Assembly (NCBI RefSeq): GCF_000829695.1
Contig: NZ_BBNN01000020.1
Span: 215,225 to 279,224, forward strand
Length of the DNA: 64,000 bases
Source: Streptomyces sp. NBRC 110035
GTDB lineage: Bacteria > Actinomycetota > Actinomycetes > Streptomycetales > Streptomycetaceae
Direction of reading: 5' to 3'
The notes beneath the pieces were generated by a model. It made no database searches, was not told the origin of the DNA, and saw only the letters and a list, made by a program, of their open reading frames with translations. A program made the translations under genes and the position numbers. Below are positions 1 to 8,303 of the stretch, piece after piece. Each line of letters starts with the position of its first letter. Position 1 is the stretch's first letter.

Positions 1-189
1 GTGGGGCCGGGGAAGTCGTGGGGCCATGACTCCATCCAACACGCTGAGCGCGGCCGTCGCCTGATGCCCGAGAACGGTCCTCGGCGGCGCTGTACTGCAC
101 CTTTCGATGTACGGGGAGTTCATCGGCGGCGACGACGCCGGCGGCCGGTGCGCACGGGAGCCTGAAAGGGTGACCGAGAGGAGCCAACC

Positions 190-774
190 GTGATCGTCGC
201 CCTGATCGTCGCCTGTGAGATCGGCTTCTGGGTGCTGCTGGCCGCCGGACTGGCCTTCCGCTACCTGCTGAGAATGCCGCGCACCGGACTGGCGCTGCTG
301 CTGTGCGAGCCGCTGCTGGAGGTCGTCCTGCTGGTCGCCACCGCGGTCGACCTCAGGAACGGCGCCGAGCCGGGCTGGGCGCACGGCCTGGCCGCGCTGT
401 ACATCGGCTACACCGTGGGGCACGGCCACCGCACCGTGAAGTGGCTGGACGGCCATGCCGCCCACCGCTTCGGCGGCGCCCCGAAGCCGGCCGGACCACC
501 GCGCCACGGGACGGCCCGCGCCCGGTACGAGACCAAGCTGTGGCTGGGCACGCTGGCGGGCGCCGCCGTGGCCGTCGCACTGCTCCAGCTCGCCGTCTGG
601 TACGTCGGCGACGCGGGCCGTACCGGCCCGCTGGAGGACTGGCGCGTCACCGCCCTGCGCATCACCGCGATCCACGGCGTGGTGGCCCTGGCCCACTGGG
701 TCTGGCCGAAGAAGGACCCGGCGGGGGAGTCCCGGGCCGGGACGGACACCGGCAAGGAGCGTGTGGGCCGGTGA
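190..774 (+). CDS. Integral membrane protein of unknown function
   Basis: Predicted 194-residue protein. Hydrophobic segments lie at about residues 3-25, 34-52, 67-77, 118-138 and 155-168, so it is probably a small multi-pass membrane protein with a basic, Pro/Gly-rich cytoplasmic loop near residues 90-112. I recognise no catalytic motif. The GTG start is preceded by an AGAGGAG Shine-Dalgarno at about 176-182. The stop codon overlaps the GTG of the next small gene (GTGA), so the two are probably co-translated. Function is not assigned. Confidence 0.8.
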   Translation: MIVALIVACEIGFWVLLAAGLAFRYLLRMPRTGLALLLCEPLLEVVLLVATAVDLRNGAEPGWAHGLAALYIGYTVGHGHRTVKWLDGHAAHRFGGAPKPAGPPRHGTARARYETKLWLGTLAGAAVAVALLQLAVWYVGDAGRTGPLEDWRVTALRITAIHGVVALAHWVWPKKDPAGESRAGTDTGKERVGR

Positions 775-968
775 ACCGGGCGTCCAGGAATCTCCTCGCG
801 GGGGCCGCCACACTGGTGGCGGGCCTGGGACTGTGGCTGTTCGACGGGGGAGTGGACCTGCCCCTGGTCACCCCCGCCAAGGTGGGGGTGGTGATGATGT
901 GCGTCGGCGGGGCGGAGGTCCTGCTGGGCCTGTACCGGGCCGCGCGGACCGCGGCCGGGTCCCGGTAG
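771..968 (+). CDS. Small two-helix membrane protein (DUF5708-like)
   Basis: 65-residue protein whose GTG start overlaps the stop of the preceding membrane-protein gene by four bases. Two hydrophobic helices occupy about residues 7-25 and 33-58, with a short basic tail. It resembles, from memory, the short Streptomyces family annotated DUF5708; this is a recollection, not a search result. A strong inverted repeat follows the stop and probably ends the transcript. No function can be given. Confidence 0.7.
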   Translation: MNRASRNLLAGAATLVAGLGLWLFDGGVDLPLVTPAKVGVVMMCVGGAEVLLGLYRAARTAAGSR

Positions 969-1006
969 GGCGTGCTGCGGGAGCGGCGTCGTCCGCCCGG
1001 AGGGCG

Positions 1007-1116
1007 GGCCCGCGGCGTCCGGCACGGTGCATCGCAAGGCGGAGGGCCGTCCGCGTACCAGGTGTACGCGGACGGCCCCACACCACGGCGAGGTGCCGTG
1101 CCGGACGCCGCGGGCC
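1007..1116. terminator. Nested inverted repeat between convergent genes
   Basis: An outer 21-bp perfect inverted repeat (1007-1027 with 1096-1116) encloses an inner 15-bp perfect stem (1044-1058 with 1064-1078, loop CAGGT). It lies between the plus-strand membrane genes and the convergent pduO gene and most likely acts as a bidirectional terminator. The nested architecture is larger than the usual Streptomyces hairpin; see findings. Confidence 0.75.
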
Positions 1117-1146
1117 GGACGGGACTTCCGGAACACGCCCTGGGGC

Positions 1147-1719
1147 TCAGCGCTCCCCGCCCGGCACCCACAGCACGTCGCCGGTCTCCCTGTTGGCGAT
1201 GCGCGCCAGGATGAACAGGAGGTCGGAGAGGCGGTTGAGATAGGTGGCGGTGAGGGCGTTCATCGTGTCGCCGTGCGCCTCCAGCGCGGCCCACGTGGAG
1301 CGCTCCGCGCGGCGGACCACCGTGCACGCCTGGTGGAGCAGGGCGGCACCCGCCGTCCCGCCCGGCAGGATGAAGGAGCGGAGCTTCTCCAGCTGCCCGT
1401 TGAAGCGGTCGCAGTCCGCCTCCAGCCGGTCCACGTAGAACTGTTCGACCCGCAGCGGCGGGTACTCCGGGTTCTCCACGACCGGCGTCGACAGGTCGGC
1501 GCCCACGTCGAACAGGTCGTTCTGGACGCGGGTGAGGACCGCGACGACCTCCGCCTCCAGGCCGCCCAGGGCGATCGCCGCGCCGATCACCGCGTTCGCC
1601 TCGTTGGCGTCGGCGTAGGCGGAGATCCGCAGATCGGTCTTGGGGACCCGGCTCATGTCGCCCAGGTTCGTGGTGCCCCTGTCACCGGTCCTGGTGTAGA
1701 TGCGCGTCAGATTGACCAT
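1147..1719 (-). CDS. pduO: Cob(I)alamin adenosyltransferase, PduO type
   Basis: 190-residue ATP:corrinoid adenosyltransferase. It transfers the adenosyl group of ATP to cob(I)alamin, giving the AdoCbl needed by the acyl-CoA mutases. The N-terminal ATP-binding signature YTRTGDRGTTNLGD is present at about residues 8-21, and the helical-bundle core includes a conserved RRAERSTW segment, with NRLSDLLFILAR near the C-terminus. Length is typical of the PduO/MMAB family. The ATG start was chosen because the signature must follow it closely; upstream open frame has no family similarity. The window also carries meaB, methylmalonyl-CoA epimerase and icmA, a consistent B12-enzyme context. The Shine-Dalgarno is weak. 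Confidence 0.93.
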   Translation of the reverse strand: MVNLTRIYTRTGDRGTTNLGDMSRVPKTDLRISAYADANEANAVIGAAIALGGLEAEVVAVLTRVQNDLFDVGADLSTPVVENPEYPPLRVEQFYVDRLEADCDRFNGQLEKLRSFILPGGTAGAALLHQACTVVRRAERSTWAALEAHGDTMNALTATYLNRLSDLLFILARIANRETGDVLWVPGGER

Positions 1720-1825
1720 GCGGCCAAGCCTAGTTGCGCCCGGGCACGGCGGACACGGTGGGCGGGTCCGTACCGGGGACCGCCCGCCGTGCCCGCCGCG
1801 CGGCGCCGGGTGCCGGACCGGTCCG

Positions 1826-2560
1826 TCAGATGCCGCGGGTGGGGGCCGACCAGTACGGCGACGGGTCGTGGGCCACGTGGACGTGGTCGTTGTGGCCGGG
1901 GCAGCCGGGGCCGAGGATCTCCGAGAAGCCGTGGGTCCTGCTCTGCCCGGCGAGGGTGCAGAAGCCCGGGGAGCCGACCAGGTCGGCCGCGTCTCCGTAG
2001 AGGTGACGGCTGGTCGAGGAGCCGCCGACCGCGTTGTTGCAGGCGTAGGACCGGAAGCCGCTGGAGATGTTGATCGGCACGTCACCGAGCTGGCGCCGCA
2101 TGGCCTCCAGCTTCCACATGGTCTTCAGGGCGTTCGCCCTGGCGGTGGCCGCCGGGACCGCTCCGCCCGACCAGGTGGAGTTGCACCGGTTGAGTTCGGC
2201 GTAGGTGAAGTGGACCGGCGTGCAGTCGGAGTCCTGGAGCGCGTAGATCCTGCTGAAGGTCGCCGGTCCGGCCACGCCGTCCGCGGCCAGCCCGTAGGCC
2301 GCCTGGAACTTCCTGACGGCGGCGGCGGTGCGGGCGCCGTACCGGCCGTCGTAGGAGAGGCGTTCGCCCGAGGTCACCCAGCCCGCGACCCGGATCTGCA
2401 GCTGGGTCACGTCGTTGCCGGAGGAGCCCTGGGACAGCGTGCGGTTCCAGGTGTAGCAGTCGTCGGCGTGCGCCGTGCCCGCGGTGACACTCACACCGAG
2501 GACCGCGCCAGACATGACCATGATAAGGGAGAGGAGGGTTCGTGCCGCGCGTCTGAGCAT
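1826..2560 (-). CDS. Secreted peptidoglycan-binding M15 D-Ala-D-Ala carboxypeptidase
   Basis: 244 residues. A Sec signal peptide spans residues 1-32 (basic start, hydrophobic core, AHA before the mature DDCYT). A peptidoglycan_binding_1 domain follows (about 40-108; GSSGNDVTQLQ, GRYGARTAAAVRKFQ). A zinc-dependent M15-type peptidase domain makes up the rest (about 115-244). Zinc ligands and catalytic residues are visible in SRHLYGDAADL and HNDHVHVA, and several cysteines suggest disulfides in the exported form. The architecture matches the classical zinc DD-carboxypeptidases of Streptomyces, which act on cell-wall stem peptides outside the membrane. Substrate is inferred from family. Confidence 0.9.
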   Translation of the reverse strand: MLRRAARTLLSLIMVMSGAVLGVSVTAGTAHADDCYTWNRTLSQGSSGNDVTQLQIRVAGWVTSGERLSYDGRYGARTAAAVRKFQAAYGLAADGVAGPATFSRIYALQDSDCTPVHFTYAELNRCNSTWSGGAVPAATARANALKTMWKLEAMRRQLGDVPINISSGFRSYACNNAVGGSSTSRHLYGDAADLVGSPGFCTLAGQSRTHGFSEILGPGCPGHNDHVHVAHDPSPYWSAPTRGI

Positions 2561-2776
2561 GGTGGCATCCCGGCCGTCGGTCGCTGGAGGGGGCGGTGCC
2601 GTCGGCCGGACGGCGATCGTCGACCAGCGTGCGCCACACCGCTACGCGCGTCAACAACGCGCCGGTGAATGCCCGGAGTTGACTGCGGGGGGATCCGGTG
2701 GGCGAACCCTGCCGTCCGTCACCGGCGGGGAGCCCCGCCGGAGTCGGGGACGGTACGGTCCTCGGGCGTGATCGGT

Positions 2777-2793
2777 GTCTCACGGCGTGAGAC
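2777..2793. promoter_or_regulatory. Palindrome upstream of 3-hydroxyacyl-CoA dehydrogenase gene
   Basis: A perfect 17-bp dyad with 8-bp arms (GTCTCACG / CGTGAGAC) around one central base. It lies about 100 bases before the dehydrogenase start, in a plausible promoter region. A repressor site is inferred from symmetry and position only. Confidence 0.45.
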
Positions 2794-2825
2794 GTGACAC
2801 GCATTACTAACCCCTCACACATCCG

Positions 2826-2849
2826 CTCGCGGACGCTAGTGTCCGCGAG
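2826..2849. promoter_or_regulatory. Second dyad overlapping the likely promoter of the dehydrogenase gene
   Basis: Perfect 9-bp arms CTCGCGGAC (2826-2834) and GTCCGCGAG (2841-2849) around GCTAGT, which contains a possible -10-like TAGTGT at 2837-2842. A dyad centred on a promoter element suggests an operator, but an RNA hairpin in the leader cannot be excluded. Confidence 0.45.
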
Positions 2850-2895
2850 TGACAGGCATGAACAGTGTGTGAGCGTTTCGAAGGGGAGTCGCACA

Positions 2896-3744
2896 GTGGC
2901 ACGGAAGCTCGCCGTCATCGGGGCCGGCCTCATGGGGTCCGGAATCGCCCAGGTCTCCGCCCAGGCGGGCTGGGACGTCGTGCTGCGCGACGTCACCGAC
3001 GAGGCGCTCGCCCGGGGCACCGACGGCATCAAGGCGTCGTACGACAGGTTCGTGGGCAAGGGCAGGCTCGAGGCCCACGACGCCGACGCGGCCCTCGCCC
3101 GGATCACCGCGACCACCGACCTGGACGCCTGTGCCGGCGCGGACGTCGTGGTCGAGGCGGTCTTCGAGAAGCTCGAGGTCAAGCACGAGATCTTCCGAGC
3201 CCTGGACGGGATCGTGCGCGACGACACCGTCCTCGCCTCCAACACCTCCGCCATCCCGATCACCAAGATCGCGGCGGCGACCCGGCGCCCGGAGCGGGTC
3301 GTCGGCGTCCACTTCTTCTCGCCGGTGCCGATGATGCAGCTGTGCGAACTGGTCCGCGGCTACAAGACCAGCGACGAGACCCTCGCCGCCGCGCGTGGGT
3401 TCGCCGAGTCGGTCGGCAAGACCTGCATCGTCGTCAACCGCGACGTGGCCGGCTTCGTGACCACCCGCCTCATCTCCGCCCTCGTCGTCGAGGCCGCGAA
3501 GCTGTACGAGTCGGGTGTGGCGAGCGCCGAGGACATCGACCTGGCCTGCAAACTGGGCTTCGGCCACGCCATGGGACCGCTGGCCACCGCCGACCTGACC
3601 GGCGTGGACATCCTGCTGCACGCCACCGGCAACATCTACACCGAGTCCCAGGACGAGAAGTTCGCCGCTCCCGAACTGATGCGCCGGATGGTTGACGCGG
3701 GTGACATCGGCCGGAAGAGCGGGCAGGGCTTCTACACGTACTGA
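2896..3744 (+). CDS. fadB2: 3-hydroxybutyryl-CoA dehydrogenase
   Basis: 282 residues. It interconverts 3-hydroxyacyl-CoA and acetoacyl-CoA with NAD(P). The N-terminal Rossmann motif is GAGLMGSGIAQ; the HAD signature near residues 130-165 reads VVGVHFFSPVPMMQLCELV, and the C-terminal helical domain (about 185-282) includes NRDVAGFVTTRL. Length is normal for monofunctional enzymes. An open frame extends upstream to 2794, but the GTG at 2896 is preferred: it has an AAGGGGAG Shine-Dalgarno seven bases upstream and starts directly at the Rossmann strand. It may supply or use acetoacetyl-CoA together with the thiolase at 19.5-20.7 kb; that link is inference. Confidence 0.92.
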   Translation: MARKLAVIGAGLMGSGIAQVSAQAGWDVVLRDVTDEALARGTDGIKASYDRFVGKGRLEAHDADAALARITATTDLDACAGADVVVEAVFEKLEVKHEIFRALDGIVRDDTVLASNTSAIPITKIAAATRRPERVVGVHFFSPVPMMQLCELVRGYKTSDETLAAARGFAESVGKTCIVVNRDVAGFVTTRLISALVVEAAKLYESGVASAEDIDLACKLGFGHAMGPLATADLTGVDILLHATGNIYTESQDEKFAAPELMRRMVDAGDIGRKSGQGFYTY

Positions 3745-3898
3745 TCAACCCGAACCCCCGGCCCGGTCACACGCCGGGGTGAATTCGGTATCGGTTCGCT
3801 TACGCGGGGCAACCTCCGCAGGCTCCACGCAGTCAGAGGTTGCATCACCGTCATGACCGAACCGCGGAGACACGAGACGCACGCACCGGGGAGCGCAT

Positions 3899-4222
3899 AT
3901 GCACATCAGGGGCGACCACGCCGAGCTGGTCGTCGGGGGCCGCCTCGACGTCCGCAGCGCGGCGGACGCCCGTACGGTCCTGCACGCGGCCGTCGACGAC
4001 GGAGTCGGCGACCTGCTGCTGGACCTGTCCGAACTGGACTCCTGGGACGCCACCGGACTCGGCGTGATCATGGGAGCCCACCGACGGGCCGGCCGCCGCG
4101 GCCGGCGTCTTGTGCTGCGCGACGTACCGCCGCAGATGCAGCGCCTGTTGGTGGCCACCCGGCTGCACCGGATCCTGGCGATCGAAGGAGGCATCGGGGT
4201 GGACACACTGCCCCGTGTGTGA
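3899..4222 (+). CDS. STAS-domain anti-anti-sigma factor-like protein
   Basis: 107-residue single STAS domain. The segment LDSWDATGLGVIMG (about residues 47-60) corresponds to the phosphoacceptor loop of SpoIIAA/RsbV proteins, with threonine in place of the usual serine at D-A-T-G. Such proteins bind anti-sigma kinases and release a sigma factor when unphosphorylated. No anti-sigma kinase gene is adjacent, so the partner is unknown. ATG was chosen because GGGGAG lies 5-10 bases upstream. It appears monocistronic. Confidence 0.82.
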   Translation: MHIRGDHAELVVGGRLDVRSAADARTVLHAAVDDGVGDLLLDLSELDSWDATGLGVIMGAHRRAGRRGRRLVLRDVPPQMQRLLVATRLHRILAIEGGIGVDTLPRV

Positions 4223-4537
4223 GGTGCGGGACAGGGCCTGCCGGACCGGACCGGACGGGCGGCCCCGGACGGGCGGACGGCGGGCCCGGGCCGGCCTCGG
4301 CCGAGGGTGCGGGCCGCGCACAATCCTCACGAGACCGTGACGTCCCGGACCGCCCGGCACCCCGGGCTGTCGTGGATACTGAGCGAAGGTTTAGGGTTCG
4401 GCTACCCGCCGCCTTGCAACCCTCGAGCTTGCAACCCTCGAGCGGGACCGGACCAGAAGCGACAGCGCGGTGTGCGGCGACACCGGGAGTCCGACGACAG
4501 GACCCAGGCACACAACGCTTTTGGGGGGCTAGGACCT
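4223..4537. other. Intergenic region upstream of the large NTPase gene
   Basis: 315 bases with no convincing gene. The left half is very GC-rich; the right half has lower GC and contains a tandem 15-bp repeat (4413-4442) and a GGGGGGCTAGGA Shine-Dalgarno region just before 4538. Confidence 0.55.
4413..4442 (+). repeat. Tandem 15-bp direct repeat in promoter region
   Basis: Two exact head-to-tail copies of CTTGCAACCCTCGAG (4413-4427 and 4428-4442), about 95 bases before the NTPase start. Two helical-turn-spaced copies could be an activator site; equally it may be a slippage duplication. Confidence 0.6.
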
Positions 4538-7138
4538 ATGGACCCGAACAACCCGGGACCCGAGGAGTACGGTCGCGACGGCGACGGGCACGCGCCCCGC
4601 CAGCGCCCGCCCAGGGATCCCCTCGCATCGGAAATCGGACAGCACGCGCCCGCACTCGCGCGCACGGTGCAGCTCGTCTCCGGCGACTACCTGCTCACCG
4701 TCAACCCCGTCGACGGCAGCGAGATAGAGCCCTGCCCGCCCGCCGAGCGGCCCGCCCGCCCGGTGAAGCTGACGGAGGCCGAGCGCGCCGGGACCGCCCG
4801 TGCCGCGAAGCCGCCCGTCCCGCCGGGGCCCGCGCAGACCGAGCTGCCGCTGCTGGCCCGCCAGGACGAACGCGAGAAACTGGTCCGGCTGCTCGCCCGC
4901 GGCCGCTCCGTGCTCCTCACCGGGCCCGCGGGCTCCGGCCGCACCCGGCTGCTCGACACCGTCGCCGAGGACTGCGCGGACCTCGCCCCCGACGGTGTCG
5001 TCCGCGTCAACGGCCACCGCCGCAGCACCGAGGACCTGCTGTACGACCTCTTCTACGCCGTCCACGGCGCGCCCCTGCACCGCCCCGGCCGGGACGAACT
5101 GGCCGAGTGCCTGCGGGAGGTCGGCGCGGTCGTCGTCCTCGACGACCTCGGGTTCGGCGGGGCCGCCCTGGACGAACTGCTGGACGCCACCCCCGAGTGC
5201 GCCTTCCTGCTCGGCGCCACACCGGACGTGCCCGCCCCGTCCGCCGGCTCCGGTGTCGAGGAGATCGCCCTCGACGGCCTCGACCGCGCGGCCGGCCTGG
5301 AACTGCTGGAGCACGCCGTCGGCCGGCGCCTCACCGAGGACGAGTCGAACTGGGCCGGTGACCTCTGGTTCGAGTCCGAGGGTCTGCCGCTGCGCTTCGT
5401 CCAGGCCGGCGCCCTGCTGCGGCAGCGCGACCGGCTGCGCGCCGGGACCAGCGCCGTCGACGAGTTCGGCGTCTTCGAGGACACCTCGCCCGAGGACCTG
5501 CCCGAGGACCTGCCCGAGGACGTCGTCGAGGGTGACGAGGTTCCGCTGCCCTCGCTCGGCGAAGCGGCCGCCCCCGCCCCGCTGCTCGCCTCCCGGCTCA
5601 GCAGCTCCGCCCGCGCCACCCTGCGGTTCGCCGTCGCGCTCGGCGGTGAACTCCCGCACCAGGCACACCTGCCCGCGCTGGTCGGCGACACCCACGCCGA
5701 CGCCGCGCTCGGTGAACTGGCCGCGTGCGGACTGGTCTCCGCCGTCGGCTCCCGCTACCGGCTCGCCGCCGGCGTGCCGGCCCAGCTGGAGGCCGCCGGG
5801 TACACCGACGAGGCCGAGGCGCAGGCCCGTACCGCCGCCCAGCACTACGCCTGGTGGACCGGGCACCCCTCGGTCACCCCGGAGCGGGTCTGCGCCGAGG
5901 CCGACGCCGTGCTCGCCGCGCTCGGTCTGCTGTCACCGCTCGGCCCGTCCGGCGGCGAGGGCGAGCCCAGCACCGCCGTGCAGCTCGCCCGCTCCGCCGC
6001 ACCCGCGTTCGCCGCGGGCCTGCACTGGAGCGCCTGGGAGCGGACGCTGCGGACCGGCGCGGAGGCCGCCCGGCTCGCCGGGGACGTGGCGGAGGAGGCC
6101 TACTTCCACCACGAACTCGGCATCCACGCCCTGTGCACCGGTGACCTCGACCGTGCCCGCGCCGAGCTGGAGGCCTCCATCGGTCTGCGCGGCGCCCTCG
6201 CCGACAAGCGCGGCACCGTCGCCGGACGCCGCGCGCTGGCCCTGGTCGCCGACCGCTCCGGCATCCCGATGACGCCGACCGCGGGCGAGGAGGTGCCCGA
6301 CGCCCACTACGAGGAGTCGGTGTCGCCGCCCCGCGGGGTGCCGACGGCCTTCCCGGAGCTCCAGCCGCCCACCGACACCGGGCTGATCGTCCACCGCACC
6401 GCGCCCGCGCCTGTGCCCGCGCCCGCGCCTGTGCCCGTGCCCGCGCCGGGGCCCGCGCCCGCCTACCGGGCGGCGGGCGGCCTGAAGGGCATGGCCAGGC
6501 GCAATCTGGTGGCGGCCGGCGCGGGCGCGCTGCTCGTGGCCGTGCTGGGCACGGTGGTCACCCTCGGAGCCACCTCGGAGAACGACGCGGGCACTCCGTC
6601 GGAGAACGTCGGCGTCAACCCGTCCGCGAGCCAGGGCGTCGACGACGGCAGCCTGGGCGCCGACCCGCGTGCCGACGAGAACGGCGACACCGGTGGCGCC
6701 ACCAGCCGGCCGACCGACCCCGGCCCGGACGGCGCCCTCGGCACCTCGGACGATCCGACGCCGACGGCCACCGGGTCGGGCGAACCCTCGGACGACCCGA
6801 GCGGCACGGAGGAGCCGGACGATCCGACGACCGGCACGGGTCCGTCGAAGTCCCCCGGGCCGTCCGGGCCGTCCGGCGAGCCGTCGGACTCCGACGGTCC
6901 GACGGAGCCGGACGGTCCGACGGAGCCGGACGGTCCGACGGATCCCGGTGAGGAGCCGTCCGAGCCCGCCGAGCCGACGGAGGAGCCGACGGAGGAACCC
7001 CCGCCGCCCGAGACGTCCAACTCGGCGAGCGGACCCGCCCCCTCCACCCCGGCCGAGACGGAGGCGAGCAGCTCGGCGAGTGCCCCGCAGAGCGGCGACC
7101 CGGGCACGCCCGGCAGCTCCGGGACGACGGTGATCTGA
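4538..7138 (+). CDS. Large P-loop NTPase with single membrane helix and acidic Pro/Thr-rich tail
   Basis: 866 residues. An N-terminal disordered Pro/Arg-rich stretch precedes an AAA/STAND-like domain with Walker A GPAGSGRT at about 129-136 and a Walker B-like VVVLDDLG near 198-205. A helical region follows, with TPR-like repeats (YFHHELGIHALCTGDLDRARAEL, split about 525-550). One transmembrane helix lies at about 657-677, and a roughly 190-residue Pro/Asp/Gly/Thr/Ser tail carries GPTEPD repeats. The NTPase would face the cytoplasm and the tail the exterior. Streptomyces annotations call such genes ATP/GTP-binding protein; role unknown. The ATG is supported by GGGGGG..AGGA upstream. The architecture resembles signalling ATPases, but no effector domain is recognisable. 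Confidence 0.82.
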   Translation: MDPNNPGPEEYGRDGDGHAPRQRPPRDPLASEIGQHAPALARTVQLVSGDYLLTVNPVDGSEIEPCPPAERPARPVKLTEAERAGTARAAKPPVPPGPAQTELPLLARQDEREKLVRLLARGRSVLLTGPAGSGRTRLLDTVAEDCADLAPDGVVRVNGHRRSTEDLLYDLFYAVHGAPLHRPGRDELAECLREVGAVVVLDDLGFGGAALDELLDATPECAFLLGATPDVPAPSAGSGVEEIALDGLDRAAGLELLEHAVGRRLTEDESNWAGDLWFESEGLPLRFVQAGALLRQRDRLRAGTSAVDEFGVFEDTSPEDLPEDLPEDVVEGDEVPLPSLGEAAAPAPLLASRLSSSARATLRFAVALGGELPHQAHLPALVGDTHADAALGELAACGLVSAVGSRYRLAAGVPAQLEAAGYTDEAEAQARTAAQHYAWWTGHPSVTPERVCAEADAVLAALGLLSPLGPSGGEGEPSTAVQLARSAAPAFAAGLHWSAWERTLRTGAEAARLAGDVAEEAYFHHELGIHALCTGDLDRARAELEASIGLRGALADKRGTVAGRRALALVADRSGIPMTPTAGEEVPDAHYEESVSPPRGVPTAFPELQPPTDTGLIVHRTAPAPVPAPAPVPVPAPGPAPAYRAAGGLKGMARRNLVAAGAGALLVAVLGTVVTLGATSENDAGTPSENVGVNPSASQGVDDGSLGADPRADENGDTGGATSRPTDPGPDGALGTSDDPTPTATGSGEPSDDPSGTEEPDDPTTGTGPSKSPGPSGPSGEPSDSDGPTEPDGPTEPDGPTDPGEEPSEPAEPTEEPTEEPPPPETSNSASGPAPSTPAETEASSSASAPQSGDPGTPGSSGTTVI

Positions 7139-7157
7139 CGGACCCCACCGCGCGACG

Positions 7158-7204
7158 AAGGGCCGGCCCCCCTCCTGGAACCCGAGGGGAGGAATCCGGC
7201 CCTT
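7158..7204. terminator. Bidirectional terminator between NTPase gene and nucS
   Basis: Stem AAGGGCCGG (7158-7166) pairs with CCGGCCCTT (7196-7204), with an inner CCCTC/GAGGG stem. T-rich ends on both strands lie between convergent genes. Confidence 0.75.
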
Positions 7205-7262
7205 TGCATATGCCGTGGTGGCGTGACGGCGTGCGCCGCGGTGCCGGGCACCGCGGCGACGG

Positions 7263-7934
7263 TCAGAACAGGCGCAGCTTGTCGTCCTCGATGCCCCGCA
7301 TCGCGTCGTAGTCGAGGACCTGGCAGCCGATGCCCCGGTCGGTGGCGAGCACCCGGGCCTGCGGCTTGATCTCCTGGGCGGCGAACACACCGCGCACCGG
7401 GGAGAGATGCGGATCGCGGTTCAACAGCTCCAGATAGCGCGTGAGTTGCTCCACGCCGTCGATCTCACCACGCCGCTTGATCTCCACCGCGACGGTCCGG
7501 CCCTCGGCGTCGCGGCAGAGGATGTCGACCGGGCCGATGGCGGTCATGTACTCGCGGCGGATGAGGGTGTAGCCCTCGCCGAGCGTCTCGATGCGGTCCG
7601 CCAGCAATTCCTGGAGGTGTGCCTCCACGCCGTCCTTGATCAGGCCGGGATCGACGCCCAGTTCGTGCGAGGAGTCGTGCAGGACCTCCTCCATCGTGAT
7701 GATGAGTTTCTCGCCCGCCTTGTTGACGACGGTCCAGACCCCCTCCTCGTCGCCGGTGCCCTCTTTGAGGGCACAGGGCGGCGACATCCAGTTCAAGGGC
7801 TTGTAGGCCCGGTCGTCGGCATGGATGGACACGCTGCCGTCCGCCTTGACCAGGATCAGACGGGGTGCCGAAGGCAGGTGCGCGGTGAGCCGCCCGGCGT
7901 AGTCCACGGAGCAGCGGGCAATGACGAGACGCAT
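7263..7934 (-). CDS. nucS: Mismatch-specific endonuclease NucS/EndoMS
   Basis: 223 residues. In actinobacteria NucS cleaves both strands at mismatches and replaces MutS/MutL. The N-terminal DNA-binding half begins [16 protein letters not shown]. The C-terminal restriction-like nuclease domain shows [10 protein letters not shown] followed by [13 protein letters not shown], giving the D-x(n)-E-x-K catalytic core. The C-terminus IEDDKLRLF is the expected beta-clamp-interacting tail. A slightly longer start (7943) exists, but the ATG at 7934 gives the normal family N-terminus and length. It is divergent from the SCO5389-type gene. Identification rests on motifs and full-length match to the family as I know it. 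Confidence 0.95.
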   Translation of the reverse strand: MRLVIARCSVDYAGRLTAHLPSAPRLILVKADGSVSIHADDRAYKPLNWMSPPCALKEGTGDEEGVWTVVNKAGEKLIITMEEVLHDSSHELGVDPGLIKDGVEAHLQELLADRIETLGEGYTLIRREYMTAIGPVDILCRDAEGRTVAVEIKRRGEIDGVEQLTRYLELLNRDPHLSPVRGVFAAQEIKPQARVLATDRGIGCQVLDYDAMRGIEDDKLRLF

Positions 7935-8303
7935 GGTCGGCAACGCTACTCGACGGGCCGGGGTCGACGCGATCCGCCCTCACGCGCACCCCGCCGGCGC
8001 ATCCGCGCACCGCACCGCGACAGGCTCCGCACCAGCCCTCGCACCACACGTGCCCCCCACTCCCAGGAGCCCCTCCCGACCCACGCGGCCCGTCCTGTAT
8101 CTCCTGGAAAACGCGTGTTCTCCGATGGCCGATTACCGGCCCACAGGAAGTCCCGCATCCGGGGATTCGCCTGGTGCGGTCACGGCCCGTTGCTTACGGT
8201 ATTGAACGGGAGGTCGCGACGTGTGTACGCAGCGTGGCGGAATGCGCGATCTCCCGTATCTGTCAGGCAACCCCCGCCCTGCGGGGGTGCGAGAGGAGAA
8301 CCC
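7935..8303. other. Divergent intergenic region, nucS / SCO5389-type gene
   Basis: 369 bases without a supported gene. It must hold promoters for both divergent genes. The segment near 8185-8215 has lower GC and is promoter-like, but I cannot define -10/-35 boxes with confidence. A hairpin immediately before the plus-strand ribosome site is listed separately. Confidence 0.5.
8270..8288 (+). promoter_or_regulatory. Hairpin abutting the ribosome-binding site
   Basis: Perfect 8-bp stem ACCCCCGC/GCGGGGGT with a CCT loop ends four bases before the AGAGGAGA ribosome site of the gene at 8304. In the mRNA it could modulate initiation or act as a short attenuator; no T-run follows, so a simple terminator is less likely. 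Confidence 0.45.

Larger units (their letters stand above)
2561..2895. other. Intergenic region between divergent peptidase and dehydrogenase genes
   Basis: 335 bases between divergent genes. I see no gene. It holds two perfect inverted repeats (2777-2793 and 2826-2849), listed separately, and an AAGGGGAG Shine-Dalgarno at 2881-2888 for the downstream gene. Confidence 0.6.

Noticed and set aside
1..64. Possible C-terminus of an upstream gene ending TGA at 62-64
   Set aside because: Only 20 codons are visible and no homology can be judged from them.
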